Source: Oscillospiraceae bacterium
GTDB taxonomy: Bacteria > Bacillota > Clostridia > UMGS1810
Length of the DNA: 32,860 nucleotides
Assembly (NCBI GenBank): GCA_015068825.1
Contig: SVJU01000021.1
Span: 1-32,860, forward strand
Reading direction: 5' to 3'
The translations under genes and the position numbers were made by a program. This document shows positions 10,320-18,825 of the stretch, in pieces (positions within the stretch are counted from its first letter, which is position 1; every line of letters starts with the position of its first letter). The notes beneath the pieces are model-generated. The model did not search any database, had not been told where the DNA came from, and saw only the letters and a program-made list of their open reading frames with translations.

Positions 10320-10821
10320 TCTGATCACCCATATTACCAATAATTTCATCAATCATTTTTTCGTGATCGGCTTTTGTTATATCCTTTTGGATAACTTTTT
10401 TTGCAATATCAACAGCTAAAGCAGAAATATCGGTTTTTATCTCATTGACAGCATTTTTCTTTTCCTGCTCAATTTCTTTATTTGCTTTATCCAAAATATT
10501 TTTCGCAGTATTTTTTGCGTCTTCAATTATATCATCAGAACGCATTTCGGCAGTTTTCACAGCACTTTTTACAATGTCTGCCGCTTCTTTTTTTGCATTG
10601 TCAATTCTCTCTTCATATTCTTCTTTTAGTTTATCAGCCGCTTCTTTAGATGAAGAAGCATCGTCATACATTGATTTTATCTCATCTTCTCTTTGCTTTA
10701 AAATGTTTTTAATAGGATTAAATAAAAACTTTTTCATAAGCAAAAACAAGATAAGTAAATTTGCCCATGTAAAAATTAATGTCCACACATCAATTGTGAC
10801 AAACGATAAATATTTTTCCAT
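10312..10821 (-). CDS. atpF: ATP synthase F0 b subunit
   Basis: 169 residues: one N-terminal membrane helix (about 13-30, TLIFTWANLLILFLLM), the polar loop KKFLFNPI, then a long, highly charged coiled coil rich in K, E, D and A (about 35-150) forming the outer stalk. SD TTAAGGAGG precedes the ATG; the gene lies 30 bases after atpE and overlaps atpH. Only one b-type gene is seen, so a b2 homodimer is expected. Confidence 0.96.
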   Translation of the reverse strand: MEKYLSFVTIDVWTLIFTWANLLILFLLMKKFLFNPIKNILKQREDEIKSMYDDASSSKEAADKLKEEYEERIDNAKKEAADIVKSAVKTAEMRSDDIIEDAKNTAKNILDKANKEIEQEKKNAVNEIKTDISALAVDIAKKVIQKDITKADHEKMIDEIIGNMGDQNE

Positions 10822-10851
10822 GGCTATCCTCCTTAAGCAATAAATTAGTTA

Positions 10852-11124
<273 letters not shown>

Positions 11125-11133
11125 TTAAATATT

Positions 11134-11868
11134 TTATTCTGCCGCCGATGATACAAATACCATTGTCAGCATTGATATAATGTAAGCTTGCAAGAAGCTT
11201 GTGAACAAATCAAAATATATTGATAAAATGGCAGGAAGTCCCACCTGAAAAATGGGGATACTGTTTATAAAATCGTTTGGTATGAAACTTAAAACAGCAT
11301 TACTAAGTGCAGCTAATGCTCCATAAACAAGACTTGTTATAACAACACCCGATGCAACATTTCCAAAATGACGAAATGCTATTGAAATTGGATTTGCAAC
11401 TTCACTTATAAGATTAAGCGGTGTTAAAAAAGCAACAGGCTGTGTGAACGATTTAAGCCATCCGAAAACACCATTCGTTTTAATATTCATAGCCTGCACC
11501 ATTAAAAATGTTATAAGCGCCCACCCGAGTGTTGTAGATAAATCTGCAGTTAGCGGTCTCATACCAAGAAGACTTGATAAACTTCCCAGAATTGAAAGAG
11601 TAAAAAGTGCACCTATATATGGCATAAACTTAATATGTTTTTCACCCATAACCTCGCTTACAAGATTATGAAGCATCATATAAAGCTTTTCTGCAACAAT
11701 CTGTTTTTTGCTTGGATTTTTCACCTTCAAATTATGAGTAAGAAATATGCACATCAAAGTTATAAAAGCCATTATAATCCAGCTATTAACTATTGTTTCA
11801 GTAACATTTATTCCACCTAAAATTGGTATTGTAAATATTATTTTAGGACCATTTACTTCAACATTCAT
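11134..11868 (-). CDS. atpB: ATP synthase F0 a subunit
   Basis: 244 residues with five to six membrane helices. The essential stator arginine is R166, in SIAFRHFGN, and the C-terminal helices (ILSIYFDLFTSFLQAYIISML) complete the ion half-channels. The open frame reaches back to 11895, but GGAGG about 8 bases before the ATG at 11868 and the family-like MNVEVNGPK start decide for 11868. It overlaps the upstream atpI-like gene by 11 bases. Confidence 0.95.
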   Translation of the reverse strand: MNVEVNGPKIIFTIPILGGINVTETIVNSWIIMAFITLMCIFLTHNLKVKNPSKKQIVAEKLYMMLHNLVSEVMGEKHIKFMPYIGALFTLSILGSLSSLLGMRPLTADLSTTLGWALITFLMVQAMNIKTNGVFGWLKSFTQPVAFLTPLNLISEVANPISIAFRHFGNVASGVVITSLVYGALAALSNAVLSFIPNDFINSIPIFQVGLPAILSIYFDLFTSFLQAYIISMLTMVFVSSAAE

Positions 11869-12256
11869 TTTTCTTACCTCCTTTTTTCGAATCAATTATT
11901 CCAAGTACCATTATTGTAATTCTTGGGAATATTAATGGTATTATAGTTGCCCAGTGATTTATATAAGGCGAGTTTATTGCAAAATATATAATAAGTCCCA
12001 TAAACATTAGTCTTAAAAAATATCCCGAACCCATATATCCTTTTGCAGCGCCTTGTGATTTTTTTACACTGTTTTCAACACTGATTGCAAGAAAAACAAA
12101 ATTGAGTATTGCAACCAGTGCCCCCAAAAGTGTTCCAAACAAATAACTGTTATTATAACCAACTGTTATTATAACAACAATCATCTGAATAACAGATAAT
12201 ATAAAAACCCCTAAAGATATTCTTTTTATTTCATAAACTGATGATTTAGATAACAT
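11858..12256 (-). CDS. ATP synthase subunit I family protein (AtpI-like)
   Basis: 132 residues with four predicted membrane helices (about 14-32, 38-58, 76-96, 99-118) and a lysine-rich end (DSKKGGKKNEC). Position directly before atpB and the hydrophobic layout match the AtpI family, whose members help assemble the c ring or handle Mg2+/Ca2+ near the synthase. Sequence conservation in this family is poor, so the call rests mostly on context and topology. It overlaps atpB and lies 4 bases after the AtpZ-like gene. Confidence 0.8.
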   Translation of the reverse strand: MLSKSSVYEIKRISLGVFILSVIQMIVVIITVGYNNSYLFGTLLGALVAILNFVFLAISVENSVKKSQGAAKGYMGSGYFLRLMFMGLIIYFAINSPYINHWATIIPLIFPRITIMVLGIIDSKKGGKKNEC

Positions 12257-12260
12257 AAAA

Positions 12261-12491
12261 TCACTCTTTTTTTGAATTTTCTTTTTCTATAAACTTTATA
12301 AAATTTATAAGGCTCATAAAACCTGCTCCGCAACCTATGACTATTCCTGCAACAACAATAATATCACCGATATTAAATTTATTCTTAATATAAACAGAAA
12401 TAATTATGCATAAAACAACAGGCGTTACTATATTTAAACCAAGTTGCGTAACATACGAAAGATACTTTATATATTTATACTTATCGTTCAT
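12261..12491 (-). CDS. AtpZ/AtpI-type small membrane protein
   Basis: 76 residues with two membrane helices (about 16-33 and 42-66). A glycine-rich second helix (IVVAGIVIGCGAGFMSLINF) and the charged tail KFIEKENSKKE are typical of the small AtpZ-type gene found before atpI in Bacillota (PF09527-like). In Bacillus, AtpZ and AtpI together have been linked to divalent cation handling for the ATP synthase. It begins one base after the epimerase stop and is followed by the AtpI-like gene 4 bases later. Confidence 0.78.
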   Translation of the reverse strand: MNDKYKYIKYLSYVTQLGLNIVTPVVLCIIISVYIKNKFNIGDIIVVAGIVIGCGAGFMSLINFIKFIEKENSKKE

Positions 12492-12492
12492 T

Positions 12493-13641
12493 TTATTCTA
12501 CCGTTAAATCTTGGGGTCTTTCTTTAAGATAGCCAAAATGATAAAGAATTGCATCAACTGTTCTTTTTGAAGCAGTACCATCACCATAAGGATTTGCAGT
12601 TTTGGATATTTTTTTGTAGAAGTTTTCGTCACAGATTAAATCAGTTGCATATTTAATAATGTTTTCTTCTTCTATTCCACCCATAAGTACGGTTCCTGCT
12701 TTAACAGCTTCGGGTCTTTCGGTTTCTGTTCTTAATACAATAACAGGTTTTCCAAGACTTGGTGCTTCTTCCTGAAGTCCACCAGAATCTGTCATAACCA
12801 TATAACATCTGTCCATTGCATTGTGCATATCAACAACATCAAGAGGCTCTATTAAGTGAATTCTATCATTACCACCAAGGATTTTATTTGCAACTTCTCT
12901 TACTGCGGGATTTAAATGAACTGGATATACAACCTCAACATCATTGTGTGCTTCAACAATTTTTCTTACTGCTGTGCAAATGTTTTCAAGCGGTTTTCCA
13001 AGATTTTCTCTTCTATGAGCAGTCATTAATATAACTTTTTTAGAAGCAAAATCAATGCTGTTTAAAACATCATCTTTAAATTTATAATCTTTTCTTACAG
13101 TTGATTTTAAAGCATCAATTACAGTATTACCCGTAATGAATATTGCTTTTTCATCAATATTTTCTTTTAAAAGATTTTCTTTATTTGCAATAGTTGGCGA
13201 AAAGTGCAAATCTGCAATAGCACCTGTTAAGCGTCTGTTCATCTCCTCAGGATACGGAGAATATTTATCATAAGTTCTAAGACCTGCTTCTACATGACCT
13301 ACTTTTGCCTGATTATAAAAAGATGCAAGAGCACCTACAAAAGTTGTACTTGTATCACCATGAACAAGTACAATATCAGGTTTTGCTTCGTCAATAACCT
13401 TATATAATCCTTCAAGCGCATTTGTTGTGATAGACAAAAGTGTTTGTCTGTCTTTCATAATATTTAAATCATAATCAGGAGTAATGTCAAAAATTTCTAA
13501 AACCTGATCAAGCATTTGTCTGTGCTGAGCAGTTACTGCAACGATTGATTTGATATTTTCGTTTTTTTCAAGTTCTTTAACAAGCGGAGCCATTTTTATT
13601 GCTTCCGGTCTTGTTCCGAATACTGTCATAACTTTAATCAT
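12493..13641 (-). CDS. mnaA: UDP-N-acetylglucosamine 2-epimerase (non-hydrolysing)
   Basis: 382 residues, the full GT-B-like epimerase fold. Motifs: GTRPEAIKMAPL at the N-terminus, HGDTSTTFVGAL, HVEAGLRTYDKYSPYPEEMNR-like acidic region, TAHRRENLG, and MTDSGGLQEEAP near residues 280-295. It makes UDP-ManNAc for wall glycopolymers. The open frame starts at 13665, but GAGGAG before the ATG at 13641 and the MIKVMTVFGTRPE start decide for 13641. It overlaps the tagO-like gene by 8 bases. mnaA next to atpI is also the arrangement in Bacillus subtilis, so this is conserved synteny (wecB is the enteric name). Confidence 0.95.
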   Translation of the reverse strand: MIKVMTVFGTRPEAIKMAPLVKELEKNENIKSIVAVTAQHRQMLDQVLEIFDITPDYDLNIMKDRQTLLSITTNALEGLYKVIDEAKPDIVLVHGDTSTTFVGALASFYNQAKVGHVEAGLRTYDKYSPYPEEMNRRLTGAIADLHFSPTIANKENLLKENIDEKAIFITGNTVIDALKSTVRKDYKFKDDVLNSIDFASKKVILMTAHRRENLGKPLENICTAVRKIVEAHNDVEVVYPVHLNPAVREVANKILGGNDRIHLIEPLDVVDMHNAMDRCYMVMTDSGGLQEEAPSLGKPVIVLRTETERPEAVKAGTVLMGGIEEENIIKYATDLICDENFYKKISKTANPYGDGTASKRTVDAILYHFGYLKERPQDLTVE

Positions 13642-14716
13642 TATTATTCTCCTCGTTTTCGTCATTAATTGTGTTTTGTTTTAATGTCTTTTCGCGGTGC
13701 ATTGTAAGATATATACTAAATGCAATCACAACAAGCACAGAAATTACAATCCATATTGCCTGCTGTGCGCCTTTTTCTACCATTACAACAGCAGTAAGCC
13801 CCAAAAGTGTACTTAAAACATATAAAATTGCAACCGCCTGTTTCTGAGAAAACCCCATATCCATAAGCTTATGATGAAGATGACCTCTGTCGGGTGCCAT
13901 AACGGGTTTCTTATTCCATAGTCTTCTTATAATAGCAAAAAGAGTATCAAAAATAGGAAGACCAAGTACTAAAAACGGTGCTACAAAAGATATTATAAGA
14001 TATCCTTTAAAAAGCCCCTGAATACATATTACAGAAAGCATAAATCCCAAAAACTGCGCACCTGTATCACCCATAAATATTTTTGCAGGATTAAAATTAA
14101 ACGGCAAAAATCCAACACATGCTCCTGCAAGTGCCGCAGAAAGTATTGCAACAGTTGGCTCCCGCATAAGAATTGCTATAAAGAAAAGAGAAAATGTTGC
14201 AATTGAAGAAACACCTGCCGCAAGACCATCAAGACCATCTATTAAGTTTACTGCATTTGTAACTGCAATAATCCATATAACTGTTACAGGTATGCTTGCC
14301 CATTTTAAAGGGAATATTCCACCAGGAACCAAAAAATCAGGAACACTTAAATAACGTATCTGAACTCCGTTTAAAGCAACAATCAGCGCCGCGAGAAGCT
14401 GAAAAATAAGTTTTTTGCTTGCTTTAAGCTCAACTGTATCGTCAACAATTCCCATTGCAACTATTATTATTGAGCCAAGAAGTATTCCTCTTAAAGCCTC
14501 ATCCAAAGGTCTGTAAAAGCAAAGTATACTTATAAAAGCACCATAAAAAATTGCAAGTCCGCCAATAAGTGGTGTACTCTTTTTGTGGATACGCCTTTTT
14601 CCGTCAGGAACATCAACCGCACCCATTTTAAATGCCATCTTACGCACAAGCGGAGTAGATACAAACGACAAACCAAACGCAAGTGAAAAACATAATATCA
14701 AGCTTAAAATACTCAT
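13634..14716 (-). CDS. tagO: Undecaprenyl-phosphate GlcNAc-1-phosphate transferase (TagO/WecA family)
   Basis: 360 residues, a polytopic membrane protein with about ten to eleven helices. Family motifs: VDVPDGKRRIHKKSTPLIGG (cytoplasmic loop 1), GIVDDTVELKASKK, NAVNLIDGLDGLAAG, FNPAKIFMGDTGAQFLGF and the RGHLHHKLM loop with the HxH-type histidines near residue 280. It loads the lipid carrier with GlcNAc-phosphate, the first membrane step of teichoic-acid-like polymers. The partner epimerase follows with an 8-base overlap, which strengthens the wall-polymer role. The charged, asparagine-rich tail (after about 345) looks disordered. Confidence 0.93.
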   Translation of the reverse strand: MSILSLILCFSLAFGLSFVSTPLVRKMAFKMGAVDVPDGKRRIHKKSTPLIGGLAIFYGAFISILCFYRPLDEALRGILLGSIIIVAMGIVDDTVELKASKKLIFQLLAALIVALNGVQIRYLSVPDFLVPGGIFPLKWASIPVTVIWIIAVTNAVNLIDGLDGLAAGVSSIATFSLFFIAILMREPTVAILSAALAGACVGFLPFNFNPAKIFMGDTGAQFLGFMLSVICIQGLFKGYLIISFVAPFLVLGLPIFDTLFAIIRRLWNKKPVMAPDRGHLHHKLMDMGFSQKQAVAILYVLSTLLGLTAVVMVEKGAQQAIWIVISVLVVIAFSIYLTMHREKTLKQNTINDENEENNND

Positions 14717-14737
14717 TATAATATCCGCCTTTATTGT

Positions 14738-15745
14738 TTAAAATTTTCTGTCAACAAAACCTACTCTTCTGTGTACTTTTGAAAGCGTTCTTCTTGCAAG
14801 GCTCTGAGCAATTTTTGCACCATTTGTATAAATTTGTTCTATATATGCCTTATCTTTTATAAGTTCATCATATCTTTGCTGAATAGGTTTAAGCTCTTCA
14901 ATAATTGCCTCTGCAACAGCCATTTTAAAATCACCATATCCCTTACCATCAAATTCAGCTTCGATTTCTTCATTTGATTTTTTGGTAATTGCACTGTAAA
15001 TTGTTATAAGGTTGTTTATTCCGTCGTGACCTTCACGTACCTTTATAAGATTATCAGAGTCTGTTACGGCTCTTTTTATTTTTCTTACAACAGCATCTGG
15101 ACGGTCTAAAATAGAAATAAATCCGTTTTCGTTAGGATCTGATTTAGACATTTTTGATGTCGGCTCCTGAAGGCTCATAATTCTTGCGCCTGCTTTTGGC
15201 ATAAATCCTTCTGGAACAGTAAATGTATCACCATATATGCCATTAAATCTTATTGCAATATCTCTTGCAAGTTCAAGATGCTGCTTCTGGTCATTACCAA
15301 CAGGCACAAGGTCTGTCTGATAAAGAAGTATATCTGCCGCCATTAAAACAGGATAGGTAAATAATCCTGCATTTATATTATCCGCATGCTTTGAGCTTTT
15401 ATCCTTAAACTGTGTCATTCTTGAAAGTTCACCCATATAGGTATAACAGTTTAAAATCCACGAAAGCTCTGCGTGCTGTGGAACATGGGACTGGAAAAAC
15501 ACAAGATTGTCTTCGCCATTTATTCCGCATGCCAAATACTGCACCAAAAAATCAACACATCTTTTTCTAAGCTGAACAGGGTCTTGTCTTACAGTTATAG
15601 AATGAAGGTCTACAACTGAAAAAAGACAGTTATAATCATTTTGAAGCTCAACCCAGTTTTTTAATGCTCCTATATAGTTACCAAGTGTAATACAGCCCGT
15701 AGGCTGAATACCACTGAATATTACTTTTTTCTTTTCGTTTTCCAT
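14738..15745 (-). CDS. trpS: Tryptophanyl-tRNA synthetase
   Basis: 335 residues, the normal length for bacterial TrpRS. The HIGH-equivalent PTGCITLGNY is at 15-24, the KMSKS loop is exact at 198-202, and the Trp pocket region MAADILLYQTDLVPVGNDQ precedes it. It charges tRNA-Trp. SD GGAGTTT. It lies 34 bases after the aminotransferase, leaving no room for a T-box leader of its own, so transcription probably comes from the promoter at 17068-17096. Confidence 0.97.
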   Translation of the reverse strand: MENEKKKVIFSGIQPTGCITLGNYIGALKNWVELQNDYNCLFSVVDLHSITVRQDPVQLRKRCVDFLVQYLACGINGEDNLVFFQSHVPQHAELSWILNCYTYMGELSRMTQFKDKSSKHADNINAGLFTYPVLMAADILLYQTDLVPVGNDQKQHLELARDIAIRFNGIYGDTFTVPEGFMPKAGARIMSLQEPTSKMSKSDPNENGFISILDRPDAVVRKIKRAVTDSDNLIKVREGHDGINNLITIYSAITKKSNEEIEAEFDGKGYGDFKMAVAEAIIEELKPIQQRYDELIKDKAYIEQIYTNGAKIAQSLARRTLSKVHRRVGFVDRKF

Positions 15746-15779
15746 TGCTATTTAAAACTCCTTGAATTTAGAATATTTT

Positions 15780-16970
15780 TTAAACGTATTCTTTTAAAAC
15801 ATCGCCAAGAATTTTCATACCTTCTTCGATCTTTTCATTCGAAACAGTTGTATAATTTAGTCTGAAGCAGTTTGATGGAGCATCAATATCTGCCATACAA
15901 GTTCTGCCTGGAACAAATGCAACTTTCTTTTCAACACATTTTTCAAAAATAACACCTGTATCAATACCTTTTGGCATTTCGCACCATAAAAAGATACCGC
16001 CATCGGGATTTGTAACCTTAATGCAATCGGGAAAATATTTTTTTGCACATTCTATCATAAGAGCACATTTTTCACCGCAAACCTTACTTGCTTTTTTAAT
16101 GTGCGCATCAAAATCATACTGTTTTATAAATTCACAAACCATCATCTGCATCATAAGTGTTGTATGAACATCATTAACCTGTTTTACAACAACTACTCTG
16201 TCCATAATATCTTTATGGCATGTTAAAAATCCTACTCTTATTCCGGGAGCAAGAGTTTTTGAGAATGATCCTACATAAATAACTCTGCCTTCATCGTCAA
16301 AAGATTTTATTGTAGCAACATCTTCACCTTTAAATCTTAATTCACCATAAGGGTTATCTTCCAAAATAAGACAATCATATTTTTTTGCAATTTCCAAAAG
16401 TTTTTTTCTTTTTTCAATGCTTAATGTTATACCTGTAGGATTCTGGAATGTAGGAATTGTATAGATAAATTTAATGTTTCTATTCTCTTTTAAAAGTTCT
16501 TCTACTTTATCTGTATTGATTCCGTCTTCTTCAACCTCAACATCATAAAGCTTTGCATTATATGAACGGAAAGAATTAAGCGAACCTATAAAGCTTGGCG
16601 CTTCAACAATTACACCATCACCTTCGTTTAAAAGTGCTTTACCAACAAGGTCAATTGCCTGCTGCGCACCTGTTGTAATAATTGTCTGGTCAAATTCTTT
16701 TCCGACACCGATTTTTTTATTCCTTTCTTCTACAATTTCAATAAGCGGAGCATAACCTTCTGTTATACCATAAACAAGCCCTTTTGCACCGCCCTCTTCC
16801 ATTATTTTTTTTGTTATTTCACCAAATTCTTTTGCAGGGAAAAGTTCGGGTGAAGGAATACCACCTGCAAATGAAATAACATCGCTTTTTCCTACCATTT
16901 TAAAAATTTCTCTTATTGCAGATGCTTTTAAAGATGTAACTCTATTAGCAAGTTTGTTTGAAATATCCAT
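15780..16970 (-). CDS. PLP-dependent aminotransferase, class I/II (2-aminoadipate/LysN-like)
   Basis: 396 residues, fold type I aminotransferase. The PLP lysine is K238 in VGSFSKTLAPGIRVG; also seen are GAQQAIDLVGKALL (cofactor phosphate loop), PTFQNPTG and LEDNPYGEL with the PLP-ring aspartate. This subfamily resembles the aminotransferase domain of MocR regulators, but the N-terminal HTH is absent. Substrate is uncertain: 2-aminoadipate, aromatic or branched-chain amino acids are all possible. SD GGAGG lies 11 bases before the ATG. It is the first gene of the run that continues to atpC. Confidence 0.87.
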   Translation of the reverse strand: MDISNKLANRVTSLKASAIREIFKMVGKSDVISFAGGIPSPELFPAKEFGEITKKIMEEGGAKGLVYGITEGYAPLIEIVEERNKKIGVGKEFDQTIITTGAQQAIDLVGKALLNEGDGVIVEAPSFIGSLNSFRSYNAKLYDVEVEEDGINTDKVEELLKENRNIKFIYTIPTFQNPTGITLSIEKRKKLLEIAKKYDCLILEDNPYGELRFKGEDVATIKSFDDEGRVIYVGSFSKTLAPGIRVGFLTCHKDIMDRVVVVKQVNDVHTTLMMQMMVCEFIKQYDFDAHIKKASKVCGEKCALMIECAKKYFPDCIKVTNPDGGIFLWCEMPKGIDTGVIFEKCVEKKVAFVPGRTCMADIDAPSNCFRLNYTTVSNEKIEEGMKILGDVLKEYV

Positions 16971-17067
16971 TATTTATCATACCTCCGCAGTTAATTTTTT
17001 AACAATATTTTACTGTTTTTTTTGATAACAGGAAATATATGCATTATTATGAAATATATACCCAATT

Positions 17068-17096
17068 AGTATAGCATAAAGTAATAGAAAAATCAA
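17068..17096 (-). promoter_or_regulatory. Extended -10 sigma-A promoter for the aminotransferase-trpS-tagO-atp run
   Basis: Minus strand: TTGATT (17091-17096), 17-base spacer ending in TGC, TATACT (17068-17073), giving an extended TGnTATACT. A leader of about 90 bases follows, with a small GTTAA/TTAAC hairpin but no recognised riboswitch. This promoter and the spoVG promoters are all that I can identify in the 357-base gap 16971-17327. Confidence 0.8.
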
Positions 17097-17259
17097 CATT
17101 TTTATGTTTTGAAATTTTTTCATTTTCCAATATTTTTGATATATGAACATTGACAGATTTTGACATATTTTTTCACTTTTTTATATTGCATATCTACCAA
17201 AAGGAACATAGTTTATATGGTACTTTTCAACAATCTTTTTGCTCTAACACATCCATTTC

Positions 17260-17288
17260 TTGACATTTTAGCCAACACAAGATATAAT
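17260..17288 (+). promoter_or_regulatory. spoVG: Consensus sigma-A promoter of spoVG
   Basis: TTGACA (17260-17265), 17 bases, TATAAT (17283-17288): both hexamers perfect, 39 bases before the spoVG start. A second, weaker match (TTGACA near 17156 with TATATT 16 bases later) lies about 100 bases upstream and could be a tandem promoter. No good sigma-H site is seen, although spoVG of B. subtilis uses sigma-H. Confidence 0.9.
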
Positions 17289-17327
17289 CAATTTATACAT
17301 ATTCCCAGACGAAGGAGAACGGATGTT

Positions 17328-17591
17328 ATGAACATTACAAGTATTAAAATTAAAAAATTTGCTACAGAGGGCAAAATGCGTGCAATCGCATCAATCACAA
17401 TTGATGATTGCTTTGCTATTCACGATGTAAAGGTTATTGAAAACAATGACAAAGTTTTTGTTGCAATGCCTAACAAAAGATTGAAAGACGGTACATTTAA
17501 AGATGTTGCCCATCCTATCAACATTGAAACAAGAAAAATGATAGAAGATGCTGTAATTGAAGCATACAACAATGCTGAAGAGGAAGAGTAA
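17328..17591 (+). CDS. spoVG: Septation/sporulation regulator SpoVG
   Basis: 87 residues, matching the family from end to end: MNITSIKIKKF at the start, GKMRAIASITIDDCF (strand and RNA/DNA-binding surface), VFVAMPNKRLKDG, then HPINIETRKMIEDAV and an acidic tail EEEE. SpoVG is a small nucleic-acid-binding protein acting in sporulation, septation and often stress or virulence control. The frame extends upstream to 17160, but that part is AT-rich, unlike the family, and contains the promoter. GAAGGAG ten bases before the ATG at 17328 decides the start. Single-gene unit with its own promoter and terminator. Confidence 0.97.
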   Translation: MNITSIKIKKFATEGKMRAIASITIDDCFAIHDVKVIENNDKVFVAMPNKRLKDGTFKDVAHPINIETRKMIEDAVIEAYNNAEEEE

Positions 17592-17607
17592 ATTTTAAAG
17601 CATATTT

Positions 17608-17637
17608 AGCAAGCTGGTTAATTCAGCTTGCTTTTTT
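17608..17637 (+). terminator. Terminator of spoVG
   Basis: A 9-bp stem AGCAAGCTG/CAGCTTGCT (17608-17616 with 17624-17632), 7-base loop, then a run of six T ending at 17637. Confidence 0.9.
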
Positions 17638-17657
17638 GTTTGTAAAATTACATATCA

Positions 17658-17694
17658 AAAAACCGTCTTAACTAAAAAAGTTAAGACGGTTTTT
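17658..17694. terminator. Terminator of the minD-mgsA-LUD unit (bidirectional)
   Basis: A 16-bp perfect stem (17658-17673 with 17679-17694, core ACCGTCTTAACT) with a 5-base loop. The A/T ends supply T runs on both strands; its main use is the minus-strand LUD gene ending at 17696. Confidence 0.9.
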
Positions 17695-17695
17695 A

Positions 17696-18346
17696 TTAAT
17701 AACCTACTTCTTCGCCAACAATAATAACTTTTATTCTGTTTTTAATTCGTTGATATGATGAAATACAATAATTTGCACAAATTCTGTCTTCGCTGCTACA
17801 ACCATCAAAAGGTTTTTCACAACCGGATGAAGCTTTTACACATTCACCTTTTAAATTACAATATGTTTCACAAGAGAGCCTTTTTGTGTTTTTTGGTGCA
17901 GCCACTTTTTTAACTCTTTTAACAGCTTCATCAAAGCTTTCAACAATTTTATTTTTTCCTGCGACTATAATAACCGATTTTGGTCCAAACATTATAGCTG
18001 CAACTCTGTTTGCATTTCCATCAACATTATAAAGCTCACCGCTTTTTATAATGGCATTACTGCTTGCAAGATAAGCATCTGCAAAAAAGCTGTCCCTGAA
18101 AATTTTTTCTATATCTTGTCTTTCCAAACCTACTTCGTATCGGTCAAGAAAGTTATAATCGCCACATCTTAAAAGTTCTAAAACATTGCACTCATTTAAT
18201 GTAACAGAACCACCGACACTTACTGTATCACCCTTTTGCAAAAGCGATTTTACAAGGGGTACAACCTCTTCTTTAGTATCAACATAAAAGGCATCCATAT
18301 TGTTCTTTTTTAAGTTTTCTATGGTTTCTTTTATTAAAGTATCCAT
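17696..18346 (-). CDS. LUD-domain protein (LutC/YkgG-like) with cysteine-rich insert
   Basis: 216 residues. The LUD (DUF162) fold is indicated by the N-terminal helix NLKKNNMDAFYV, GDTVSVGGSVTLNE, ADAYLASSNAIIKSGELYNVDG and AGKNKIV. In LutC the fold works in lactate oxidation with LutA and LutB, but neither partner is here, so that role is not supported. Residues 159-194 hold seven cysteines (159, 163, 169, 176, 183, 190, 194) in a short insert that may bind a metal or Fe-S cluster. Stand-alone LUD proteins of this kind are common in Clostridia with unknown function. Last gene of the minD-mgsA unit, 17 bases after mgsA. Confidence 0.82.
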   Translation of the reverse strand: MDTLIKETIENLKKNNMDAFYVDTKEEVVPLVKSLLQKGDTVSVGGSVTLNECNVLELLRCGDYNFLDRYEVGLERQDIEKIFRDSFFADAYLASSNAIIKSGELYNVDGNANRVAAIMFGPKSVIIVAGKNKIVESFDEAVKRVKKVAAPKNTKRLSCETYCNLKGECVKASSGCEKPFDGCSSEDRICANYCISSYQRIKNRIKVIIVGEEVGY

Positions 18347-18363
18347 TTTATAAGCCTCTCTTT

Positions 18364-18780
18364 TTACGAAATTCTATTACTTTTCGGATTAACAATATCA
18401 CGCCATTCAAGGTCGCCGCGTTCCATACCTCTTACCAAAACCTCAGCAGTTGCAACATTTGTTGCAAGTGGAATGTTATGAACATCGCAAAGACGCAAGA
18501 GTGCGTTTACATCAGGCTCATGAGGCTGTGCAGTTAAAGGATCTCTGAAAAACAATACAAGGTCTATTTCATTATAAGCAATTCGTGCGCCTATTTGCTG
18601 ATCTCCGCCCTGTGGTCCTGATAAAAATCTATGTACATCAAGTCCTGTTGCATCAATAATAAGAGAGCCTGTTGTACCAGTTGCAACAAGATTGTGTTGA
18701 GCCAAAATTCCCTTGTAAGCAATGCAGAACTGAACCATTAATTCTTTTTTCTTATCGTGTGCTATAAGCGCAATGTTCAT
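18364..18780 (-). CDS. mgsA: Methylglyoxal synthase
   Basis: 138 residues, full MGS-like domain. It converts dihydroxyacetone phosphate to methylglyoxal and phosphate, a bypass of lower glycolysis. Seen: [10 protein letters not shown], phosphate-binding [21 protein letters not shown] with catalytic D60, and [14 protein letters not shown] with H87 and D90, which match the known catalytic aspartate and histidine of the E. coli enzyme (D71, H98, D101). It lies 45 bases after minD. mgsA following the min genes is a known clostridial arrangement. Confidence 0.96.
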   Translation of the reverse strand: MNIALIAHDKKKELMVQFCIAYKGILAQHNLVATGTTGSLIIDATGLDVHRFLSGPQGGDQQIGARIAYNEIDLVLFFRDPLTAQPHEPDVNALLRLCDVHNIPLATNVATAEVLVRGMERGDLEWRDIVNPKSNRIS

Positions 18781-18825
18781 TATACCATTCTCCTTTATAT
18801 ATTTTGTTTTTTCGTTTTCATATGT

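Noticed and set aside
15746-15779. T-box leader upstream of trpS
   Set aside because: Only 34 bases separate it from the preceding gene, and no specifier stem or T-box sequence is seen there or in the 90-base leader of the aminotransferase gene.
17195-17225. Sigma-H-like AAAGGAACA upstream of spoVG
   Set aside because: No GAAT-type -10 at the right spacing; treated as chance.
17160-17327. Long N-terminal extension of spoVG in the same frame
   Set aside because: The family protein starts at 17328 with a good SD, and the extension overlaps the consensus promoter.
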